Source: Adiantum capillus-veneris
Lineage: Eukaryota > Streptophyta > Polypodiopsida > Polypodiales > Pteridaceae
Direction: 5' to 3'
Length of the DNA stretch: 64,000 nucleotides
Assembly: GCA_014529385.2 (NCBI GenBank)
Contig: CM043971.1
Coordinates: 94,405,840-94,469,839, forward strand
Shown here: positions 1 to 9,139 of the stretch, piece by piece
Layout: every line of letters begins with the position of its first letter
Numbering within the stretch: position 1 is the stretch's first letter
The notes under the pieces: model-generated
Told to the model about the DNA's origin: nothing
What the model saw: the letters and a program-made list of their open reading frames with translations, nothing else
Database searches by the model: none
Position numbers and translations under genes: made by a program

Positions 1-2672
1 TTGAAAGAGTATTGAAACTCTTGCAACTCCATAATCCACTTTGAGATCCTAGTACTAAGATTCATTTGAGATGACACCCAAGGGAACAAATTCTCTGCGG
101 TAAGGATTACAAAAGGTTTTGGGAGCAAGTAGGATCTAAACTTCCTTATCGCAAACATGAGAGAAAGCATCATGAGTTCTGCCTCCGTGTAGCCTCTCTC
201 TAAAGCATTCATGACCCTACTAGCAAAGTAGATGGGCCGCATCCTGGTACTATAGGGATCTTGCTGTAACAAAACTGCACCAATTGTTTCTTTCCCAGCA
301 CTAGAGCTAACAAAGAATGTGTACTCCCAACAAGGAGGCATGAGTGTTGGTAGCTCTGACAAAATGGCTTTAATGTTACAAAAGTACTCTTCAAGCTCAT
401 CAGACCATGCAAATTCTACTTGTTGTGTCAATTTTTGCAAAGGGTGAAGTAACTCCAAGGCTAAGTGAATGAAGCGTGACATATACTTCACCTTTTGAAT
501 GAATGAGATGACCTCCTTAAGACTCTTGAGTGATGGTAGCTCAATAAGAGCCTTTGCCTTTGAAGGATCCACTTCAATGCCTTTGTAAGAAACTTTATGA
601 CCAAGCAAGATTACTTCATCCTCACCTGTATGGCACTTGTCGGGGTTGAGTTGACCTCCCATGGCGTAGAGCTTCTTTAAACCTTCTTCTACCCTTTGTA
701 GATGCAATGATTTTGAGCTATAAATACAGAAATCATCAATGAACACCCTAATTGACTTTCCAAAGAATGCTTGAAACACCATATTCATGAAACGTTGGAA
801 TGTTGCAGGAGCATTTGTCAGACCAAATGGCATGACTCTAAAAGCATAACAACCCCAAGGAGTGATAAAGGTTGTTTTCAATTGATCCTCCAATGCAATC
901 CCTATTTGAAAGTAACCTGAGTAGCCATCGCACACAGTGTACTTCTCATGACCAGCTACCTCATTTAGTATCTCATTTTGGAATGGGAGGGGAAAGTGAT
1001 CTCTTTTTGTTGCCTCATTGAGGGGACGGTAATCCACACACTCCCTCCACTTGCCATTTTTCTTAGAAGTGACAACAACAGGAGAGACCCACTCTGAATT
1101 CAACACTGGATAAATGAAACCTGCTGCTAGAAGCTTTCTTACCTCCTTGAGTAGAGCTTGTTCCTTTATAACTCCTAGCCTTCGTAGCTTCTGAGCTTTA
1201 GGTGTGGCCTCAGGCTTTAACTGAATCTTGTGTTGAACAACATCTACCCCACGCACGTCGGTGTAGTCTTTAGCAAAAAGCCTAGGAAAATTCCTTAGAA
1301 CACATTTGAACTCCTCTCTTTCATCCTTTGTAAGTGTTGTTGATAGCATACCTTCTAGCATACCTTCATCTTGAACACCTTCGTTCTCTTGAAGACCTAC
1401 CTCCTCCAAGCCTTGACAAGAGGTCTCTTGGTTGCTTGGCTTAAACCTTACCCCCATGACTTCGATGGAAGACTCCTCTTCAGTAATGCTGCCGCTAGTT
1501 TCTTCTTCTGAAGTGCTATCGGTCCAACCTTCTTCCGTCTCACTTTGAGATGATTCTTCATGGAGATCCTCTTGGCGTTGCTCCTTCATGTCAAAGACAA
1601 CCTTCTTATGATTGTCATTCCTGCAAATTAATTTCCCACTCTCCCAATCCTGCAAAGCTCGCATTTTCATTAGCCATGGTCTTCCTAGGATAAATGGATA
1701 ACCACTTCCCTTGGTCGACATAACATAAAAATCCACCGCTTTCTTAATGTCAAAGGCCTCTACAAAGACATGTTTACAAATGCCTACACACCTAGCCTTG
1801 CTATTGTTTGCCATCTTGACTTTGATTTCAGGTGTCTCCTGGATGTGCATGCCTAGTCTTTTCATGAGTCCCTCTGTCATGATGCAAATTTGTGCACCCC
1901 CATCCACTAGACCTTTCCTAACCAATCTTCCTTTGATGTAACAGTCTAGCACCGGTGTAATGTCCTCATTCATTTCAGCTTGTGCAATTTTTACAACAGG
2001 CACACTCTCTTTTACCTTTCTCCTAGTGCTAACTGCCCTTGTTAAATCCCTCCTAACTTGTGGACATAATGCAAGAAATTGAGTCCATGAAATATCAGGA
2101 CCCTTACCTCTCATGTCTTCCAACAAGTTGTACGGAGCCATACCATGTCCAAGAGGGAAGTCTTGGAGGTTGATACGACGTCGAGTCCTCTTGGTTTCCT
2201 TGGTTTCCTTGGTTTCCTTTGCCTTCTTGCCTTGTCCATGGTCACTCTGTGATGTGACTCCTTCTTTCTCTTTACCTTTTCCTCGGCCACGCTTAATGCC
2301 ATTGGCTTCCATGTCAACCTCATTTGAATTTGTCACCTCTACCACATGCACATTTGGATCTGGCAAAGGTGGAACTCCTTCTACCCCTTGTGGAGGTGGT
2401 CTTGGTCCATTTGGCCTTTGTAGAAGCCTTGGTTGTTGACCAGCTCCTTCTCCTGCATTCATCACTGGGTAATTCAAGTTAGGTCTCCCTGGCTCTCCAC
2501 GGGGCCAAGGACAATTATACATCCCATGTCCAGACTCTCCGCAATTCCAACATTGCAAGACTCTCCTAGTTCGTGGCTCTCTCTCTTCTGACTTCTTTGC
2601 TTGTCCCTTTGGACCTACAGCTTGTGCAAGGTGAATTGACAGGCTGCTTAAAGATTCATTTAACTTCTCAAT
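1..2672 (-). CDS. G1 Gag C-terminus, protease, reverse transcriptase and RNase H (partial)
   Basis: This is the main part of the G1 gag-pol frame, read leftwards and open to the window edge. In order it shows a CCHC zinc knuckle CWNCGESGHGMYNC near 2512-2555, an aspartic protease motif VDGGAQ near 1891-1907 with Gly in place of the usual Ser/Thr after Asp, and RT palm blocks including CDGYSGY near 905-945 and FIDDF near 729-746. The N-terminal part of RNase H follows near 264-312. Between zinc knuckle and protease lies a basic stretch with repeated KETKETKETK. The polyprotein would package, mature and reverse-transcribe G1 RNA in cytoplasmic particles. In RNase H the position of the first catalytic Asp reads SSSAGKE, which may mean loss of that activity. 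Integrase lies outside the window. Confidence 0.88.
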   Translation of the reverse strand, partial: MEKLNESLSSLSIHLAQAVGPKGQAKKSEEREPRTRRVLQCWNCGESGHGMYNCPWPRGEPGRPNLNYPVMNAGEGAGQQPRLLQRPNGPRPPPQGVEGVPPLPDPNVHVVEVTNSNEVDMEANGIKRGRGKGKEKEGVTSQSDHGQGKKAKETKETKETKRTRRRINLQDFPLGHGMAPYNLLEDMRGKGPDISWTQFLALCPQVRRDLTRAVSTRRKVKESVPVVKIAQAEMNEDITPVLDCYIKGRLVRKGLVDGGAQICIMTEGLMKRLGMHIQETPEIKVKMANNSKARCVGICKHVFVEAFDIKKAVDFYVMSTKGSGYPFILGRPWLMKMRALQDWESGKLICRNDNHKKVVFDMKEQRQEDLHEESSQSETEEGWTDSTSEEETSGSITEEESSIEVMGVRFKPSNQETSCQGLEEVGLQENEGVQDEGMLEGMLSTTLTKDEREEFKCVLRNFPRLFAKDYTDVRGVDVVQHKIQLKPEATPKAQKLRRLGVIKEQALLKEVRKLLAAGFIYPVLNSEWVSPVVVTSKKNGKWRECVDYRPLNEATKRDHFPLPFQNEILNEVAGHEKYTVCDGYSGYFQIGIALEDQLKTTFITPWGCYAFRVMPFGLTNAPATFQRFMNMVFQAFFGKSIRVFIDDFCIYSSKSLHLQRVEEGLKKLYAMGGQLNPDKCHTGEDEVILLGHKVSYKGIEVDPSKAKALIELPSLKSLKEVISFIQKVKYMSRFIHLALELLHPLQKLTQQVEFAWSDELEEYFCNIKAILSELPTLMPPCWEYTFFVSSSAGKETIGAVLLQQDPYSTRMRPIYFASRVMNALERGYTEAELMMLSLMFAIRKFRSYLLPKPFVILTAENLFPWVSSQMNLSTRISKWIMELQEFQYSF

Positions 2673-2998
2673 TGTTGAGATGTCGAGCTCTACACCTTGA
2701 GCTGGCATCCACTACGGGTCTTGGCCGCTTACGGCATTTACTCACTGGCGCGTTAGGTGACCGACACTGAGGATCTCTGCCAGTGATTCTACAGCTAGAC
2801 TACACTTATAGTGCCAGCCTAGTACGCTTCTAGCGAGTTCACACTTAGTGACCGCATGTACATATGTGCTACTTTTCAGCTTTAGCACTTAGTCATTTTG
2901 TACTCTCTTTTCTGTGAAGAAGAAGAAGAAGCTTTCCATCTCTGTGTGCTTTGCATGTGCTTGTCTTGTGTAGCTCTCTTGCATCCTCATTCTTTACA
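2673..2998 (+). repeat. C1 5' LTR
   Basis: 326 bp, starting TGTTGAGA and ending TTTACA directly before the PBS. It matches 7644-7965 apart from four substitutions and the 4 bases CATG missing in the 3' copy near 2953. The terminal TG...CA is canonical for integrase-processed ends. Confidence 0.95.
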
Positions 2999-3010
2999 TG
3001 GTATCAGAGC
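2999..3010 (+). promoter_or_regulatory. C1 primer-binding site
   Basis: TGGTATCAGAGC immediately follows the 5' LTR. It is complementary to the 3' end of initiator methionine tRNA, the usual primer for plant copia elements. Confidence 0.95.
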
Positions 3011-3322
3011 CTGGTGCAGGCAAGAGAGGCTAAGAGAGCAAGAGCATCACAATCCCTTCGTTCGCAATCCACGAGCAGATGCCACGAAAAAATCCACGAG
3101 CATCACAATCCACGAAAAAATTTTAGGGGTTTTTCGCACAAGTTTCTGAACAGGTCTCCAAAGTGCAGTATACAGAGATTTACTGTACAAGTACAGTGGT
3201 TGTATGTACGCTTGATTGTGGACACTCGTTGAGTGTAGAAAGCGTTACAGGAACCACGATAGCAGGTTCAGCAGATTTGCAGGTTTTTGCAGATTGCAAC
3301 TATTTTGTCTTAGTGCTTCAAG

Positions 3323-4297
3323 ATGTCTGACGGTTTCAGTCAGATTGTTACTAAGAAGCTTGAGAAAAATAACTACCCTGAATGGAAGTTCAGAATAACA
3401 AATTTCCTAAAAGGAAAAGGTTATTGGGACTATGTAGAAGGAGACAATGAAAAGGAACCAGAGATTCCCGAGGCAAATGCTACAGCAGAACAAAGGAAAG
3501 CTTTGAGGGACTGGCAACAAGGCCAGAGCAAAGTGATGTATTGGCTTTCTATGAGCATCACAGACGGCATGATGGGCTATCTACAGGATGCTGAAACCCC
3601 CGCCATTGCATGGAAAAACTTAGGCAGAGTGTTCGAGGTGAACACCAAGGCCAGGAAGCTTCAACTAAAGTCGGAGCTAAATCAGGTTAAGAGGAACAAC
3701 CTCTCCATCAATGATTATGCTTTGAAGATCAAGAGTATCATTGAGGCTCTTGGATCTATTAAAGTCTCAGTGGAAGACGATGACATTGTCCGTGCATGCT
3801 TGGATGGTCTAGGAGATGAGTATGTACATTTTAGGTCTTCCATGAATACAAGAGACGACATCCCCGTGTTCCAAGATTTGATTTCTATGCTTATTCTTGA
3901 GGAGAAGAACCTTGACACATCTTCTTCTCATGGCATACATAATTCTGAACAGGCCTTCTATTCTAACTCCAACAGAGGTAGAGGTAGAGGTCGTGGTCGA
4001 GGCCCAAGGGGTTGCAGGGGCCAATTTCTGGAAGGTCAATCAAATCAAAATAGTACAGGTGGCAGGGGAAACCAGTCTCAAGGCAGGGGGAGTCAAAGAG
4101 GTCGTGGTGCAGGATCAAGCAGGCAGCAACATACTCCAGATAGTAGAGAATGTTGGACTTGTGGTGAAAGAGGTCACATGTCACGTGACTGTCCAAAGGG
4201 AAAAGCAAGTAGAAAGAGAGAACAGGGCAACTATGCATTACTAGCAGAGATGCAGATGACAGCAAAAACGAGCGCATGTTTGTTATGCAACATGTAA
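3323..4297 (+). CDS. C1 Gag polyprotein
   Basis: 324 residues, starting at the ATG at 3323 about 310 bases after the PBS. The N-terminal two thirds is a copia-type Gag (UBN2-like) with a KLEKNNYPEWKFR block near residues 13-25. Residues about 215-275 are rich in Arg and Gly, typical of RNA binding. The zinc knuckle CWTCGERGHMSRDC lies near residues 277-290. It would form the virus-like particle and bind element RNA in the cytoplasm. The frame stops at 4297, overlapping the pol ORF, which is read in the frame one base back. Plant copia usually has a single gag-pol ORF, so this overlap is either a one-base indel or a frameshift site. Confidence 0.93.
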   Translation: MSDGFSQIVTKKLEKNNYPEWKFRITNFLKGKGYWDYVEGDNEKEPEIPEANATAEQRKALRDWQQGQSKVMYWLSMSITDGMMGYLQDAETPAIAWKNLGRVFEVNTKARKLQLKSELNQVKRNNLSINDYALKIKSIIEALGSIKVSVEDDDIVRACLDGLGDEYVHFRSSMNTRDDIPVFQDLISMLILEEKNLDTSSSHGIHNSEQAFYSNSNRGRGRGRGRGPRGCRGQFLEGQSNQNSTGGRGNQSQGRGSQRGRGAGSSRQQHTPDSRECWTCGERGHMSRDCPKGKASRKREQGNYALLAEMQMTAKTSACLLCNM

Positions 4298-6849
4298 TGA
4301 ATACAATGACTGCAGAGAATTCCACCCAAGATGATGTTTGGTATGTGGATTCAGGTGCCTCTAATCACATGACGTCTCGTGGAGAGTGGTTTAGAGATAT
4401 GAGCAAACCAGATGTGTCAGGCTATGTGCAGACAGGAGATGACACAGCTCACCCCATTGCTCATGTAGGGGACATACCTCTAAATACGAAGAGTGGGAAA
4501 TCAAAGTACTTAGCAGATGTACTTCATGTCCCAAACATTAAAAAGAATCTTGTTTCTGTTGGACAAATGGTTGAGCAGGGTTTGCAGGTTCGCTTCAATC
4601 CAAATGGCTGTTATGTAGAAGATTTCCAGAATGGCTGTAAGCTGATCACAGAGGGCAAATGTGTGGGCAGAATGTTTACGCTGAATGTAGACATGCCTGA
4701 GGTAAAAGCTGCATTATTTGCACAGGGCACAGGTGTTGTGGCTGATGTTGACATTTGGCACAAACGCATTGGCCATGTCAATGAGCAGAGATTGCGCAGC
4801 ATGCAATCAAAACAGATTGTAAAAGGTTTGCCCAAATTCAAGGTGGATGGTATGCATAAAGTGTGTGCAGCATGCCAGTTTGGAAAACAGTCAAAGGGCT
4901 CATTTCCACATGAGCGCAATGTATGTAAAAAGCCACTTGAGGTGGTGCACACAGATGTTTGGGGTCCAACCGATACTGCAAGTATACATGATTGCAGGTA
5001 TTATGTCTCTTTCATTGATGACCATACAAGGAAAGTATGGGTCTACTTCATGCGTAACAAAAGTGAAGTGTTTGGTCACTTTCAAGACTTCAAAGTCATG
5101 ATTGAGAAGGAGACAAATATGCAAATCAAGACATTGAGGTCAGATGGAGGGGGAGAGTACTTCTCCAATGATTTTTCAGATTTTCTGCGAATGCATGGTA
5201 TACACAGGCAGTTTACATGCAGATATACTCCACAGCAGAATGGGGTCGCAGAAAGGAAAAACAGGCACATTGCAGAGGTTGCACGTGCATTGATGAATGA
5301 GAAGAACATGCCTCATCATTTCTGGGCTGAAGCTGTAAATACAGCTGTGTACATTATGAACAGGACACCTACAGCTGCGGTGCATGATGTAACACCTGAG
5401 GAAAAGTTTACAGGTACAAAGCCTGATTTGGCACACTTGAAAGTGTTTGGCTGCATAGCTTACGTGCATGTACCAGATGAGTTGCGTAGGAAATTGGATC
5501 CTAAAGCAGAGAAATATATTCTTGTGGGAGATTCCCTTGAACAAAAGGGGTACAAATGCTACAATCCTACTACACGAGAATTACGAGTGAGCAGAGATGT
5601 AGTCTTTGATGAGATGAGCAACTGGTACAGTAATGCACATGGCACTATTGGGGCTGATGTAAAAGATGATGTGGTTGTACAAAATGTGAGGCCACAGTCA
5701 CAGGTTTTGAGTGGACCACAAGAGTCCTCTTCTCGTGGCTCTGTTGAGAAACCATGGAATGGTAGACTACGTACGCAGGTTACTCCACCAACAGGTACAG
5801 GGAATGTATCAAGAAAAGGAAAGGAAAAGGTTGATGAACCTCCCTTTATGGTTGATGCATCATCAGGTTTTTCACATGTAGACATGGATTCAGATGGTTC
5901 TGAACAAAGTCTTGATGAGGAATTTGGAATTCCGGCTGTCAGGACACCTGGTGTAAGGAAAGTACAAGAAGATGCTAGAGGGCAAAGGAGTGACCCAGGA
6001 CCGCGTAGATCTAATAGAGTCAGAAATCCAGTTCAGAAATTGACTTATGATGGGTATCTAGCGCATCACCAAGCCTACATGGCTAAGGTGATACAGGATG
6101 TGGAGCCCACATGTTTTGAGGATGCAGTTGGAAATGTGCATTGGGATGATGCAATGAATGAAGAGATGGCTGCATTGGAAGCAAATGACACATGGGAGTT
6201 GGTGCCATTGCCAAGTGGAAAGAAAGCTATTGGCTGTAAATGGGTGTATAAAACCAAGCATAAGGCTGATGGTAACATTGAGCGTCACAAGGCAAGGCTG
6301 GTCGCAAAGGGTTATGCACAGACGTATGGCATAGACTATGAGGAGACCTTTGCTCCAGTGGCAAAGATGACGACAGTGAGAGCTGTCATAGCAGTGGCTG
6401 CATCTAGAGGATGGATTATGCATCAAATGGATGTAAAGAATGCCTTCTTGAATGGTGAGTTGCAAGAGGAAGTGTATATGGATCAGCCACCTGGTTATGT
6501 CGATCCAGGTTACCCAGATTATGTATGCAGACTTCTCAAAGCTTTGTATGGTTTGAAGCAAGGCTCTAGAGCATGGTATGATAGGATTGCCAAGTATCTT
6601 GTCAGTATTGGTTTTAGGAGAGCTCATGCTGATCATTCACTCTATGTATGTGAGAGTGATGTGGGGATTGTGGTCATTACCATATATGTAGATGACCTTA
6701 TTATTGTTGGTGACAATGCTATGGAGATTGACCATGTGAAGGGTCTTCTCAAACAGGAGTTTGAAATGAAAGATTTAGGCGAGTTGCGCTACTTTCTTGG
6801 CATTGAAGTGATCAGGACTCCAGAGGGTGTATGGCTATCACAGAGATAG
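4276..6849 (+). CDS. C1 Pol: protease, integrase and reverse transcriptase (up to in-frame TAG)
   Basis: 857 residues from the first ATG in this frame; the frame is already open from about 4213. In order: protease DSGASNHMT near residues 26-34, GAG-pre-integrase with HKRIGH, the integrase core with HTDVWGP and then RSDGGGEY and GVAERKN holding the catalytic acidic residues, and the copia RT domain with WVYKTKHKADG and the catalytic YVDDLIIVGD near residue 805. The ORF ends at a TAG at 6847-6849 within LSQR-stop-YALDML, where related elements have a sense codon. The same frame continues directly in the next entry. A CAG to TAG change explains the stop. Confidence 0.93.
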   Translation: MFVMQHVMNTMTAENSTQDDVWYVDSGASNHMTSRGEWFRDMSKPDVSGYVQTGDDTAHPIAHVGDIPLNTKSGKSKYLADVLHVPNIKKNLVSVGQMVEQGLQVRFNPNGCYVEDFQNGCKLITEGKCVGRMFTLNVDMPEVKAALFAQGTGVVADVDIWHKRIGHVNEQRLRSMQSKQIVKGLPKFKVDGMHKVCAACQFGKQSKGSFPHERNVCKKPLEVVHTDVWGPTDTASIHDCRYYVSFIDDHTRKVWVYFMRNKSEVFGHFQDFKVMIEKETNMQIKTLRSDGGGEYFSNDFSDFLRMHGIHRQFTCRYTPQQNGVAERKNRHIAEVARALMNEKNMPHHFWAEAVNTAVYIMNRTPTAAVHDVTPEEKFTGTKPDLAHLKVFGCIAYVHVPDELRRKLDPKAEKYILVGDSLEQKGYKCYNPTTRELRVSRDVVFDEMSNWYSNAHGTIGADVKDDVVVQNVRPQSQVLSGPQESSSRGSVEKPWNGRLRTQVTPPTGTGNVSRKGKEKVDEPPFMVDASSGFSHVDMDSDGSEQSLDEEFGIPAVRTPGVRKVQEDARGQRSDPGPRRSNRVRNPVQKLTYDGYLAHHQAYMAKVIQDVEPTCFEDAVGNVHWDDAMNEEMAALEANDTWELVPLPSGKKAIGCKWVYKTKHKADGNIERHKARLVAKGYAQTYGIDYEETFAPVAKMTTVRAVIAVAASRGWIMHQMDVKNAFLNGELQEEVYMDQPPGYVDPGYPDYVCRLLKALYGLKQGSRAWYDRIAKYLVSIGFRRAHADHSLYVCESDVGIVVITIYVDDLIIVGDNAMEIDHVKGLLKQEFEMKDLGELRYFLGIEVIRTPEGVWLSQR

Positions 6850-7671
6850 TATGCTTTGGACATGTTGTCAAAGTATGGTATGGATTATTGTAAGCCAATT
6901 TCTATTCCCTTGGATGTGAATGCAAAGCTGAGTGCAGAGAAGGGTGATGTTGTTGAGGATGTCAACATGTACAGGAAGATTGTGGGTAGTCTAATCTACT
7001 TGACTATCACAAGGCCAGACTTGAGCTACACAGTAGGCTTGGAGAGTCAGTTCATGCAACTTCCGAGGAAGCCACATTTGGATGGAGTACGACGCACACT
7101 TAGGTATGTGCAAGGTACTCTTGACTACGCATTGTTCTATGCAGCAGATGCACCATTAGCATTGTATGGGTATACAGATGCAGATTGGGCAGGTAGCATT
7201 GTTGATAGGAGATCTACGAGTGGCTTCATGTTCTCTTTTGGGAGTGCTGCTGTTACTTGTAGCAGCAAAAAGCAGCCTACGGTTGCTTTATCGAGCACAG
7301 AGGCCGAGTACAAAGGTGCAGCAGTTGCGGCGTGCGAGGTAGCTTGGCTACGCACATTACTTGAGGACTTGGGAGTGCAGGTGGACCAACAGATTTTCAT
7401 CCATTGTGACAACCTTAGCAGCATGCAGTTGGCTAGGAACCCAGTGTTCCATGCCAGGACCAAACACATAGAGGTCCATTACCACTACGTTCGAGAGCGA
7501 GTGTTGGCGGGCGACATCGACTTGGTCTACGTCAGCACAGAGGAGCAGATAGCGGATATCTTTACCAAGGCCCTCGGAGCTGAGAAGCTTCGACGTTTCC
7601 GGACTATGCTTGGACTCTGCGACATGCAGAGCTCGAGGGGGAGTGTTGAGATGTCGAGCTCTACACCTTGA
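6850..7671 (+). CDS. C1 Pol: RT C-terminus and RNase H, downstream of the in-frame stop
   Basis: This continues the frame of the preceding ORF after a single TAG; the first Met is at 6856. It contains ITRPDLSYTVG, the RNase H blocks TDADWAGS and SSTEAEYKGAA, then HCDNLSSMQLA and HARTKHIEVHYH. These acidic residues are the expected RNase H set. The frame runs through the polypurine tract and stops at 7669-7671, so about its last eight codons lie in the 3' LTR. Without readthrough of the TAG this part would not be made from full-length pol. Confidence 0.92.
   Translation, partial: YALDMLSKYGMDYCKPISIPLDVNAKLSAEKGDVVEDVNMYRKIVGSLIYLTITRPDLSYTVGLESQFMQLPRKPHLDGVRRTLRYVQGTLDYALFYAADAPLALYGYTDADWAGSIVDRRSTSGFMFSFGSAAVTCSSKKQPTVALSSTEAEYKGAAVAACEVAWLRTLLEDLGVQVDQQIFIHCDNLSSMQLARNPVFHARTKHIEVHYHYVRERVLAGDIDLVYVSTEEQIADIFTKALGAEKLRRFRTMLGLCDMQSSRGSVEMSSSTP
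7630..7643 (+). promoter_or_regulatory. C1 polypurine tract
   Basis: AGCTCGAGGGGGAG lies directly before the 3' LTR, where plus-strand DNA synthesis would be primed. Confidence 0.85.
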
Positions 7672-7965
7672 GCTGGCATCCACTACGGGTCTTGGCCGCT
7701 TACGGCATTTACTCACTGGCGCGTTAGGTGACCGACACGGACGATCTCTGCCAGTGATTCTACAGCTGGACTACACTTATAGTGCCAGCCTAGTACGCTT
7801 CTAGCGAGTTCACACTTAGTGACCGCATGTACATATGTGCTACTTTTCATCTTTAGCACTTAGTCATTTTGTACTCTCTTTTCTGTGAAGAAGAAGAAGA
7901 AGCTTTCCATCTCTGTGTGCTTTGTGCTTGTCTTGTGTAGCTCTCTTGCATCCTCATTCTTTACA
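7644..7965 (+). repeat. C1 3' LTR
   Basis: 322 bp, TGTTGAGA to TTTACA, nearly identical to 2673-2998. It is followed by the target duplicate TCAAT, after which the G1 gag sequence resumes. Confidence 0.95.
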
Positions 7966-8585
7966 TCAATGACTTCAGCCGTTACCTCAGGAATCTCCCT
8001 AGATGTTGATGCTTGTGACTTACCTTTGGGTCTAAGACCTTCCATTGTAACCTCTCCCCTTAAGCACTTGAGTTTCCTATACTTCTCAGCAGCCCTAGTT
8101 TCCACTGCATCAAAAGTAGCAGGTGCACCCGCCTCAACTTTTACCTTAAGGTCAGGAAAGAGTCCGGCTATGAACCTCTCCTTCTTTAAAAATTCTGCAC
8201 CATCACCAGGGTTAGCAACATTTCGTATCCATAGAGCCCAAAGACGTAGAAACTCTTGCTTGTACAAGTAGTAGTCATCTAAGTCTTTTTTCTTATGAGA
8301 AACAATGTCTTGCCATAGTTTTTGAGTGTTTTGGGGATCAAAGAAGTATCTCTTAAAACGATTCAAAACTTCTGTGTAATTCCCCTTAACTTCCTCAGGC
8401 AAAGAGTCAAACCAAGTACTAGCATCTTTCCTAAGGACCACTTCAAACATTTCTACACGTTCTTGATCGGTTACTATCCTCTTGATATGGCAAGACATCT
8501 TGAAATTTGCTAAAAATAATTCTGCATCCTCTCCAGGCTCTCCAAAGAAAAGAGGATATCCAGACATTTGGCGTTGGCTCTCCAT
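7966..8585 (-). CDS. G1 Gag N-terminal part
   Basis: Starts at an ATG at 8583-8585 with MESQRQMSGYPLFFGEP. It has a Ty3/gypsy-type capsid domain: the WFDSLPEEVK block near residues 58-67, and KRYFFDP, YLYKQEFLRLW and ERFIAGLFPDLK further on. The C1 copia insertion disrupts it after about 207 codons, and the rest of Gag with the zinc knuckle is at 2672 and below. The frame on each side of the insertion agrees once C1 and one TSD copy are left out. It lies 49 bases downstream of the accessory ORF ending at 8635. Confidence 0.9.
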
Positions 8586-8634
8586 TATTATGAAAGATTA
8601 CAACACGAGTTACAATAAGGGATACAATAGAGAT

Positions 8635-9093
8635 TTAGAACCACTCGCCTGCAAATGAAGAAGTAAGAAAATGCCACTCTAGGTTTTCTTCTTCAGCTAT
8701 CCAAGCTTCAATGAGGTCTCGATTTGTTTGATGAAAACAAAAAGGTAGACTATTGATGAGCTCTAAGAAGGGTTGAAATTCTTCAAAGCTAAGGCGATAA
8801 ACAGAAATCTCTAGAACTTCATTTTCTGGATCCAAAAGAGCAACCACGTCCCAAGTGATAAATTGCACTTGCTCTACAATTCCCAACGCACAAGCGGTTT
8901 GTATAAAAACTAGATCTTCATGCTCGTCGAAGGCCGTGAGAAAGTAGCAATTGAATAGGAGCTCCTTTCCTTCGAGTTCCACACAGTCGGAGTGAGGCAA
9001 CCTTCTCACAATTTCATAAAGAACATCCTCATCAAGTCCAATCAAGTTTGCAAGATTTAAAGACTCCACTTGTGCTACAAAATTCCTGGACAA
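8635..9093 (-). CDS. G1 accessory ORF, second of a paralogous pair (unknown)
   Basis: About 152 codons just upstream of gag. It contains VRRLPHSDCVEL near residue 28, FIQTACALGIVEQVQF in the middle and RLSFEEFQPFLELINSLPF near residue 103. The same three blocks occur in the same order in the ORF at 9140-9685, so the two are paralogs. No ATG occurs anywhere in this frame; the nominal start is TTG and a TGA lies just upstream. Expression would need splicing or frameshifting from the upstream ORF, or the frame has lost its start. The LDEDVLYEIVRRLP opening faintly recalls an F-box helix, but I would not name it so. I do not recognise the family. Confidence 0.6.
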   Translation of the reverse strand: MSRNFVAQVESLNLANLIGLDEDVLYEIVRRLPHSDCVELEGKELLFNCYFLTAFDEHEDLVFIQTACALGIVEQVQFITWDVVALLDPENEVLEISVYRLSFEEFQPFLELINSLPFCFHQTNRDLIEAWIAEEENLEWHFLTSSFAGEWF

Positions 9094-9139
9094 AAACTCC
9101 TTAGGATTATGGTTAAATCATTCAAAAGCATAAAGAGAT

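Larger units (their letters stand above)
2668..7970 (+). mobile_element. C1: nearly intact Ty1/copia retrotransposon nested in G1 gag
   Basis: A complete copia insertion: 5' LTR 2673-2998, PBS 2999-3010, gag, pol, polypurine tract and 3' LTR 7644-7965. The 5-bp target duplication TCAAT lies at 2668-2672 and 7966-7970. By eye the LTRs differ at four substitutions and one 4-base indel, which indicates recent insertion. It sits in the opposite orientation to its G1 host. Coding damage is small: one TAG within pol, and gag and pol in different frames with a short overlap. Gag, protease, integrase, RT and RNase H signatures are all present, so this copy needs few changes from an autonomous state. 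Confidence 0.96.

Noticed and set aside
1747-2770. Plus-strand ORFs over the G1 pol region
   Set aside because: They are opposite-strand shadows of the G1 gag-pol frame.
8635-9093. F-box protein gene captured from the host
   Set aside because: Only a short LPxxLxxEIVRRLP-like resemblance exists, without the rest of an F-box or known partner repeats.
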